From: Acidobacteriota bacterium
GTDB lineage: Bacteria > Acidobacteriota > Terriglobia > Bryobacterales > Bryobacteraceae
NCBI GenBank assembly: GCA_023436715.1
Contig: JAEZIJ010000244.1
Coordinates: 1-16,555, forward strand
DNA length: 16,555 nt
Direction of reading: 5' to 3'
The translations under genes and the position numbers were made by a program. Under the pieces are notes generated by a model. That model worked only from the letters and a program-made list of their open reading frames with translations. It was not told the origin of the DNA and made no database searches. Below, in pieces: positions 8,018-13,035 of the stretch (within the stretch, counting starts at the first letter, position 1; every line of letters begins with the position of its first letter).

Positions 8018-8537
8018 TCTGCTCCTGCTGCTCCCGCTCAGGCTGCGTGCGGGTTTCACAAAAGAGTTGAAGGAGACCGCATCGGCTCCCGTCCTGGTCA
8101 CGGGGCGTATCCTCGGCGTGCATAGGAAAGAGCGCGCGCCGGAGGATCAGGTCTCGTGGAAGGCCGAGACCTGGGCCACGACTGCCGACGTGGAAGTGCT
8201 TCGCTCCTTCACGGCCTCAGAAACGACCGTTCCCTCCCGTCAGATCGAGGTGCACTTCCTCCTATGGGCCGAGCGTGACACAGTTAGTCAAAGGCTATCC
8301 GCCTCCACTGCCTGATATCAAGTCCGACGAAATCCACGTCCTGCCCTTGCGTGTTGTGGCGCGGGTATTCCGGGTCAATATCGGACGCTCGACCAGAAGT
8401 ATTGCAGCGTGTTCTGGCAGTATGCTGCCGAATCGGATAACCCGCGCGAGATAGGCGTGCTCGCCGCGTTCTTGCCGACCGTCGCGCCTCGACCTTTCTG
8501 CATCAATCTGCTCCAGCCATCATGCAGTCGCTTCTAA
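7986..8537 (+). pseudogene. Exported hypothetical protein, decayed by two compensating frameshifts
   Basis: Starts at ATG-7986 with a signal-like N-terminus (SLLLLLPLRLRA) and runs in frame to about 8280 (TTADVEVLRSF, IEVHFLLWAERD). The likely continuation is in the +1 frame from 8281 (QLVKGYPPPLPDIKSDEIHV), and from about 8358 the original frame resumes (GIPGQYRTLDQKYC, REIGVLAAFLPTVAPRPFC) to TAA-8537. The uninterrupted first frame stops early at 8315. So one ancestral gene of about 180 codons has acquired an insertion/deletion pair, or sequencing errors. It overlaps the end of the upstream secreted-protein gene. Function unknown. Confidence 0.55.
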
Positions 8538-8761
8538 TTCTAGCGGCGCGAAGGGCCCGACCTACTCAACGCGAGCAGGCGAGAATCAAGACGGCGGGTC
8601 CGTGCGAAATCTCTGATGAGGATGTGTCGGCCTAGGGCCTGCGGGTGCCAACGGGGCCGACTCCGCGTTGTGCGGAATCGTGTGCGGTTGGAGCCGCGAG
8701 ATTCATTCGTGCTGCTCCACTTGGCCCAAGACCTAAAGAATGGCTTGGAAAGGAGCGAGAA

Positions 8762-9175
8762 ATGTCTGCGTACGGAGAGTTCAGTACTGTAATGCGCGAG
8801 GGCCGGTTTCTGGTTGAGGCGCTCTCCGCGATGGGATACCAAGTTGAGGTCCACCCCGACGGTACGCCGCTATTCGGTTATCACGGCGACGAACGGCCCG
8901 AACGGGCGCATGTGATCATTCGCCGGGCTCAACTGGATTCCGCGTCAAACGACATCGGATTCGTCCGCGGCGCCGACGGGCGGTACAGGGCAATCTTGAG
9001 CGAGTACGACCGAAGCATCGGCTACGACGACAAGTGGCTCGGTAAGGTGCAGCAGCACTACAAGGAGCGGCAGACGCTGGCGATGGCGCAGGCGAAAGGG
9101 TACGCGCTCCGAAGCCGCGAGGTCGTTCAAACGCCGAACGGACCACAGATCCGGCTTCAGTTCGTCACACGGTAA
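8762..9175 (+). CDS. DUF1257 / Ycf35-like protein
   Basis: 137-residue protein starting at ATG-8762 with AAAGGAG upstream. It shows the Ycf35/DUF1257 pattern: an N-terminal FSTVMREGRFLVEALSAMGY, a central HVIIRRAQLDSASNDIGFVR and GRYRAILSEYD, then LGKVQQHYKERQTLAMAQAKGY and a C-terminal beta strand (QIRLQFVTR). In cyanobacteria and plastids Ycf35 is of unknown function and is often encoded near a DUF2997 protein and a Ycf46-type AAA+ ATPase. Here DUF2997 follows 10 bases later and the AAA+ gene is upstream at 1698-3199, across an intervening block. Co-operon with the next genes is very likely from the spacing and matching ribosome sites. Confidence 0.8.
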   Translation: MSAYGEFSTVMREGRFLVEALSAMGYQVEVHPDGTPLFGYHGDERPERAHVIIRRAQLDSASNDIGFVRGADGRYRAILSEYDRSIGYDDKWLGKVQQHYKERQTLAMAQAKGYALRSREVVQTPNGPQIRLQFVTR

Positions 9176-9185
9176 GGAGGACGCC

Positions 9186-9386
9186 ATGCAACGGAAGTCC
9201 ATCACGGTGGTAATCGATGCGGCAGGCAACAGCAGCGTCGATCTCGAAGGCTTCGAGGGGCAAGGCTGCGACAAGGCGCTGAAGGACTTTCAGGGAGACG
9301 ACGACACCAAGTTTCGGCGGAAGAAAGTCGCGTACTTCGCCCGCGAGGGCGAGCAGCAAGGCCAGGGGCAGAAGAGCGGCCGGTAG
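9186..9386 (+). CDS. DUF2997 family protein
   Basis: 66-residue protein starting at ATG-9186, with TAAGGAGG (overlapping the previous stop) as ribosome site. The N-terminal half (KSITVVIDAAGNSSVDLEGF, then GQGCDKALKDF) is the conserved DUF2997 core: a beta hairpin followed by a Gly-x-Cys and helix. The C-terminal 25 residues are a charged Gln/Gly-rich tail. It lies between DUF1257 and the radical-SAM gene with very short gaps. Function unknown; the fixed association with Ycf35 suggests the two work together. Confidence 0.8.
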   Translation: MQRKSITVVIDAAGNSSVDLEGFEGQGCDKALKDFQGDDDTKFRRKKVAYFAREGEQQGQGQKSGR

Positions 9387-9399
9387 GCGAGGAGGCATC

Positions 9400-10002
9400 A
9401 TGCTGCTGCACGCCCTTCTGCCCGTGAGCCGCGCCAACGGTCCGGGATTGCGCGCGGTGGTGTTCTTCCAGGGATGTGTACTGCATTGCCCCGGCTGCTG
9501 GAACCCGGAAACACACGCGGTCCGCGGAACTGACGTTACCGTGAGCGACGTGGTGGAGCGAGTCATGGAGGCGCATAGCCGCGAACTGCTTGAAGGCGTC
9601 ACTTTCTCGGGCGGCGAGCCGATGCACCAAGCGGTCGCTCTGGCCGAACTCATGGCGCAAATCCGACGCGCCGATGCCGGCCTGAGCTTCGGCATGTTTA
9701 CCGGCTACCGCGAAAGCGAACTGGAGGCGGGGGCCTACTTCATCCGCGGAGTCGCGGCCGCGGAGCGGAAAGCCAAGCTGTGGCAGAGTGTGCGGGTGTT
9801 CCTGGATTTCGCGGTGGTGGGGCGCTATGACCGCGAAGCCCCAAGCACGGCGCCACTGCGCACAAGCCGAAACCAACGCCTCGTCCTGTTCACGGACCGC
9901 TATCGGGAGAGCAGCGTCGAGCCGCAGTTGATCGAAGTCAACATCGCCGCGGGCGGCGGGACAGTCGTCACCGGCTTCCCGGTTCGCGGCATTCCCGCCT
10001 GA
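9400..10002 (+). CDS. Small radical-SAM (4Fe-4S) activase-like protein, NrdG-like
   Basis: 200-residue protein, ATG-9400 preceded by GGAGG. It has the radical-SAM cluster motif CxxxCxxC at Cys26-Cys30-Cys33 (CVLHCPGC), an N-terminal NGPGLRAVVFFQG stretch as in glycyl-radical-enzyme activases and NrdG, and the SAM-binding TFSGGEP at residues 68-74. It would bind one 4Fe-4S cluster and cleave S-adenosylmethionine to a 5'-deoxyadenosyl radical. No ribonucleotide reductase or glycyl-radical enzyme is next to it, so the substrate is not NrdD by context; a cassette-specific partner is plausible. It is shorter than most radical-SAM enzymes and lacks an extra cluster domain. Confidence 0.85.
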   Translation: MLLHALLPVSRANGPGLRAVVFFQGCVLHCPGCWNPETHAVRGTDVTVSDVVERVMEAHSRELLEGVTFSGGEPMHQAVALAELMAQIRRADAGLSFGMFTGYRESELEAGAYFIRGVAAAERKAKLWQSVRVFLDFAVVGRYDREAPSTAPLRTSRNQRLVLFTDRYRESSVEPQLIEVNIAAGGGTVVTGFPVRGIPA

Positions 10003-10044
10003 CGCCAAGCACGCAACATCCCCATCAAGAAAGGAGCACAAGCA

Positions 10045-10539
10045 ATGGCAGCCATGCCAATGCCGACGATCGAGTGTCACAACATGGGCCAGGATCTGGC
10101 TCAGCGAACCGTGTGTGTGAAGGTCCGGCTCGGCCGGCTCGGGAACACGCGCAAAGTCAGTAACTCGCAGGTGGAGGTGGATACGGACAAGAGCCTGATC
10201 CGCGTCTCCAAGCACCTGCTCGACTCGCAGGAACTGCGGGAGGTCGCCAATTTCGACGGCGAAATCCGGCGCTACCTGTACGACACCTGCCTGCCCTTCG
10301 AGGCGGGCATCCATCTGTGCCCGCTCCCGCTGCTGGAGCAGATGGAGGCGAAGCTGCGGGAGTTCGCGGCTCGGCGCCACAAACTGGTCGCGGGCTTCCT
10401 GGAGGCTTACCCAAGGCTGTGCCAGGACGCCGCGAAGCGGCTGCGGTCGCTCTACAACCCGGGCGACTATCCGCCGGTCGAGCACGTCCAGCAGCAGTTC
10501 ACGTTCCTGTGGCAGTACATCAGCTTCGGGATCCCGTGA
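10045..10539 (+). CDS. Hypothetical cassette protein, probably C-terminally truncated
   Basis: 164-residue protein with ATG-10045 and AAAGGAG upstream. It contains a beta-rich N-terminus (AQRTVCVKVRLGRLGN, VEVDTDKSLIRVSK), then a helical region (FDGEIRRYLYDTCLPFEAGI, MEAKLREFAARRHKLVAGFLEA, RSLYNPGDYPP) and ends abruptly at FTFLWQYISFGIP. I recall no named family for certain. The ending looks like the middle of a domain rather than a terminus, and its TGA at 10537 falls exactly where the protein-E-like frame begins (see the finding on this junction). It belongs to the operon with radical-SAM upstream. Function unknown. Confidence 0.6.
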   Translation: MAAMPMPTIECHNMGQDLAQRTVCVKVRLGRLGNTRKVSNSQVEVDTDKSLIRVSKHLLDSQELREVANFDGEIRRYLYDTCLPFEAGIHLCPLPLLEQMEAKLREFAARRHKLVAGFLEAYPRLCQDAAKRLRSLYNPGDYPPVEHVQQQFTFLWQYISFGIP

Positions 10540-10925
10540 TCCCAAAGAAGATGAAGGATGGCGAGAACACGGCGCTGTTGACGCCGCTGTGTTGCACTGG
10601 GACGGCGGAAGAACTGGACCGGGAACTTCCCGTGCACCTGCGGGATTTCGTGGCGGGCCACGTTGCGCTCGCCAATAACCTCGGCGAAATCGAGCGTGAA
10701 CGGCAGGAAGCGGAGAAGGCCGCACGCGAAGAAGCCAAGAAGCGGCAGAAAACGGTCGGTGCCGGAGGAAAGAAGACTTCCGAGCCAGTCACGCCAGTTC
10801 CCGCGAAGACACCCGCGCCGCCGCCAGCGCTGAGTCTGTTCGATCAGGTTGAGCCAGCAGCAACGGTGCAGTCCACTCCGCCCGCAGAGCCGCAATCAAC
10901 AAGCCCGACAGCGGGGTCCGACTGA
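10536..10925 (+). CDS. PRTRC system protein E-like, lacking the usual N-terminal part
   Basis: 129 residues from a GTG at 10536 that overlaps the upstream TGA by two bases. The first part (VIPKKMKDGENTALLTPL, then GTAEELDRELPVHL) matches the internal conserved block of PRTRC protein E. It continues with a long charged coiled-coil-like helix (residues ~50-75, Glu/Arg/Lys-rich) and a Pro/Ala-rich disordered tail containing LFDQ. As I remember the family, protein E has some 30 residues before this block; these are absent here, so the 5' end appears lost. No catalytic motif. Probably a scaffold or regulatory factor of the PRTRC cassette; role unknown. Confidence 0.65.
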   Translation: MIPKKMKDGENTALLTPLCCTGTAEELDRELPVHLRDFVAGHVALANNLGEIERERQEAEKAAREEAKKRQKTVGAGGKKTSEPVTPVPAKTPAPPPALSLFDQVEPAATVQSTPPAEPQSTSPTAGSD

Positions 10926-10938
10926 GGAGGCGATTCCA

Positions 10939-11148
10939 ATGGCGATCAAAGCAGTACCCATGACCAGAGTGTTCGTCTTCGGAGGCGCGAAGTTGCCCGA
11001 TCCGAACGCATGTATGACCGTCGAAGATGTCCGCGCATTCTATGTGGCCCAGTACCCGGAACTCGCGACCGCGGCCGTCAGCGGTCCCGAGGCCGTCGGC
11101 GACCGGTTACGCTACACGTTCGAGCGTGCCATCGGCTCCAAGGGCTGA
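10939..11148 (+). CDS. PRTRC system protein C (prokaryotic ubiquitin-like)
   Basis: 69-residue protein, ATG-10939, with GAGGAGG upstream. The sequence MAIKAVPMTRVFVFGGAKLP, the AFYVAQYPELATAAVSGPE block and the C-terminal YTFERAIGSKG match PRTRC protein C, which Pfam groups as a prokaryotic ubiquitin-like (Prok_Ub) beta-grasp family. It ends in Gly, as a mature ubiquitin-like protein would, with no residue to remove. In context with an E2-like (protein B) remnant and a ThiF E1-like protein just downstream, it is the expected conjugate or carrier, activated by adenylation at its C-terminus. Conjugation itself is inferred. Intact length and good ribosome site. Confidence 0.9.
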   Translation: MAIKAVPMTRVFVFGGAKLPDPNACMTVEDVRAFYVAQYPELATAAVSGPEAVGDRLRYTFERAIGSKG

Positions 11149-11226
11149 CAGTGCGGGGCGACGGATCTGGGGGCTCGCCATGAACACGTCGACGGAGGAA
11201 CGAGCGGCTTCCCACAGCCGGCTCTG

Positions 11227-11580
11227 GTGTGGAAGGTGATCGGGCGGGAACTATGGCTTCGAGCTATAGCCGCGAACCGTCGACCCGACGCCGGAACGCC
11301 GCTAAAGACGGCGCCGTACTACAACGTCAGTGAGCAAGGCGTGGTGTGCCAGGGAACTATGCGCACCCCGGACGAAACGGACGGGGCGACCATCGATTTG
11401 TGGGAGAGGGCCTTCTTCGAAAGCGAATTCACGCACGCGTACGGAGCAGTTCGGCTCACAAAGCATCCTGGCGGGTCGCTCGGACTGTGGACCGGCATTG
11501 CCGGCAAGAAGAAGCCATTTCCTGTTCAGTTTCTGACCGACGCGCAAGAGACTCTGAGCCAGTTCGTGGAGAGGAGTTGA
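11227..11580 (+). CDS. PRTRC system protein B-like (E2-like), N-terminally truncated
   Basis: 117 residues from GTG-11227; matches the C-terminal part of PRTRC protein B (prokaryotic E2 family D): IGRELWLRAIAANRRPDAGT, APYYNVSEQGVVCQGTM, FFESEFTHAYGA and LTKHPGGSLGLW. The segment NVSEQGVVCQG is laid out like the E2 active site (Asn, then Gly-x-x-Cys); Cys41 would be the thioester cysteine. The matching sequence continues in frame upstream of the GTG (SGFPQPALVW from about 11200) with no start codon, and the usual ~100+ N-terminal residues are missing. A start-like ATG at 11180 is in another frame. The GTG has no clear ribosome site. Probably a decayed or fused gene whose core remains; activity uncertain. 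It is followed by thiF after 6 bases. Confidence 0.65.
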   Translation: MWKVIGRELWLRAIAANRRPDAGTPLKTAPYYNVSEQGVVCQGTMRTPDETDGATIDLWERAFFESEFTHAYGAVRLTKHPGGSLGLWTGIAGKKKPFPVQFLTDAQETLSQFVERS

Positions 11581-11586
11581 GCGGCC

Positions 11587-12432
11587 GTGATCCACCTACT
11601 TCCTGCCGATCTGCTACGCCGATCCGTTCGCGTGCTGGTGGTCGGGTGTGGTGGAACCGGCGGCGCTCTCGCGAGCGGCGTACCGTATCTGCATCAAGCC
11701 ATGCTTGCTTCAGGCCATCCCGGCGGGCTCGACGTCACGCTGATGGATGGCGACATCATCTCGCCCACGAACTGCGTACGGCAACCTTTCGGGCGGAACG
11801 AAATCGGGTTATCGAAAGCGGTGGTCCTGGCGACGCGGCTGAACCTGTTCTGGGGCCTGCGCTGGACGGCCGTGCCGAACCACCTCACGGTGAATTCGGA
11901 CATAGCGAAGGTTGATGTGCTGATTGGCTGTGTGGATTCGCGAGCCGCGAGGCAGACAATCAGTCGGCTTGTGGAAGGGCCGAGAAGCCGGGTCGCGTAT
12001 TGGCTGGACCTCGGTAACGCCTCAGACAGCGGACAGTTCGTGCTGGGACAGCCGCTCAATGGCCGAAATCGGCGTTCGGCGGCCCGGCTCAGGACGGCCG
12101 CTGAGTTATTCCCGGAAGTAGTGGAGCCGGATCTCGATGACGTAAGCGAGCCGAGTTGCAGTGCGGTGGAGGCGCTGGAGCGCCAGGAGCCCTTCGTCAA
12201 CCAGGTGGTGGCCTATCATGCCTTGGGCCTGCTCGCACGGTTGTTCCGCTACGGCCGCATCGAACATCACGGCGCGTTCGTTCACGTCGGGCAGAATCGT
12301 GTGCAGCCATTGGCTGTCGATCCGGTGGTCTGGCGTCGTTTGGGGCGGCGCGGTCGGCGGTATACAGCAGCGAAGAGGAGGAGCGCCACCGGACCGGCCA
12401 ACTATGGCGCATCCACGGTGACTGTCACTTGA
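11587..12432 (+). CDS. PRTRC system ThiF family protein (E1-like adenylyltransferase)
   Basis: 281 residues from GTG-11587 (AGAGGAG site upstream). It has an E1/ThiF Rossmann nucleotide motif GCGGTG at residues 20-25, the acidic MDGD at 53-56, the TNCVRQPFG stretch at 61-69 with Arg65 and Gln66 (N..RQ of E1-like enzymes), Lys77, and GCVDSRAARQ at 114-123. Cys191 in EPSCS is a candidate thioester residue, but I cannot confirm it. It would use ATP to adenylate the C-terminus of the ubiquitin-like protein C two genes upstream. The core matches the PRTRC ThiF type to about residue 250; the Arg-rich tail after this looks extra and runs to within ten bases past the likely transposon edge (12423), so the last few codons may be foreign. 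Confidence 0.88.
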   Translation: MIHLLPADLLRRSVRVLVVGCGGTGGALASGVPYLHQAMLASGHPGGLDVTLMDGDIISPTNCVRQPFGRNEIGLSKAVVLATRLNLFWGLRWTAVPNHLTVNSDIAKVDVLIGCVDSRAARQTISRLVEGPRSRVAYWLDLGNASDSGQFVLGQPLNGRNRRSAARLRTAAELFPEVVEPDLDDVSEPSCSAVEALERQEPFVNQVVAYHALGLLARLFRYGRIEHHGAFVHVGQNRVQPLAVDPVVWRRLGRRGRRYTAAKRRSATGPANYGASTVTVT

Positions 12433-12580
12433 AGGATAAAGTGGCCGGAGTTTGAACCATAATGTGGCCAGAGTCTGCTCCCAACCCGTGTGTTTGCGTT
12501 AGAAGTCTGCACAGTTTGGGTGCCATTGAACCATATCTTGGCCGCGAGTACCCGATTGGAAGCATAACGTGGCCACAAGT
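12431..12580 (+). repeat. Four related transposon-end repeats (putative TnsB-binding sites)
   Basis: All four copies face the same way. Starts are at 12431 (GAAGGATAAAGTGGCCGGAG), 12454 (GAACCATAATGTGGCCAGAG), 12528 (GAACCATATCTTGGCCGCGA) and 12559 (GAAGCATAACGTGGCCACAA). Shared core GAA[CG][CG]ATAnnnTGGCC, with AGT or AAGT following. Distances between starts are 23, 74 and 31 bases. This is the multi-site pattern of Tn7-like ends, which bind several transposase subunits. No matching copies were noticed elsewhere in the window. Confidence 0.75.
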
Positions 12581-12644
12581 CGCCGGGGTGGTACGGGGTC
12601 GGCGGCGGTTCGAACCCACCTGACAAAACTATTGCTTTCTCCTT

Positions 12645-12670
12645 GTATGTGCGTCATACTGCGCACATAC
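12645..12670 (+). promoter_or_regulatory. Perfect 9-bp dyad at the start of the DUF6788-like gene
   Basis: GTATGTGCG (12645-12653) and CGCACATAC (12662-12670), spacer of 8, ending one base before ATG-12672. A weak promoter could be TTGCTT (12632-12637), 17-base gap, CATACT (12655-12660), whose -10 lies in the dyad. It could be a repressor operator, or a hairpin covering the translation start, as no Shine-Dalgarno is present. Confidence 0.5.
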
Positions 12671-12671
12671 G

Positions 12672-12998
12672 ATGCCAAAGGACGAAACGCCGGATGAAGT
12701 CAGACGGTGGTTCCAATCAACCGTCCGGAAGATGTGGCCGGTTGCCGAAGGGTCGCTCTCGCTTCGCAGAAGCCCGTGCGTTCGAAAAAACTGCCCCGCA
12801 TGCGCGAAGGGTGAGGGGCACCAAAGCTACATCCTCTATGGCCGAAGCGAGGGCCGGCGGTCCTCAGTGTATGTGCCGGACGCGCTGGCCGAAGAGGTTC
12901 AGACGGCGATCGACAATGGCCGGGAACTCCAGCAGCTAATGAGTGAGGCGGGAGTGCGTTACGTAAACGCCTTGAAAACGGCACGCCGTAAACCTTGA
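12672..12998 (+). CDS. DUF6788-like small transposon-associated protein
   Basis: 108 residues, ATG-12672. Contains a Cys/His-rich knuckle Cys36-x4-Cys41-x2-Cys44 with His50 (SPCVRKNCPACAKGEGH), then SYILYGRSEGRRSSVYVPD and a helical C-terminus. This pattern resembles the DUF6788 family of small proteins often next to transposases. DNA binding is likely but not shown. It lies between the end repeats and tnsAB, 37 bases before the tnsAB start. There is no ribosome site, so it may be leaderless or governed by the dyad before it. It could be a regulator of transposition. Confidence 0.6.
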   Translation: MPKDETPDEVRRWFQSTVRKMWPVAEGSLSLRRSPCVRKNCPACAKGEGHQSYILYGRSEGRRSSVYVPDALAEEVQTAIDNGRELQQLMSEAGVRYVNALKTARRKP

Positions 12999-13035
12999 TT
13001 TGGCACCCTGGCGTGGGAGCCAGGAGGAGGCAACA

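Noticed and set aside
9202..10725. Minus-strand ORF of 507 codons opposite the radical-SAM and PRTRC genes
   Set aside because: Low-complexity composition and antisense to genes with clear motifs and ribosome sites.
12600..12620. tRNA T-arm-like GGTTCGAACCC
   Set aside because: Stem has a mismatch, there is no CCA, acceptor or anticodon arm, and it lies within a repeat-rich transposon end.
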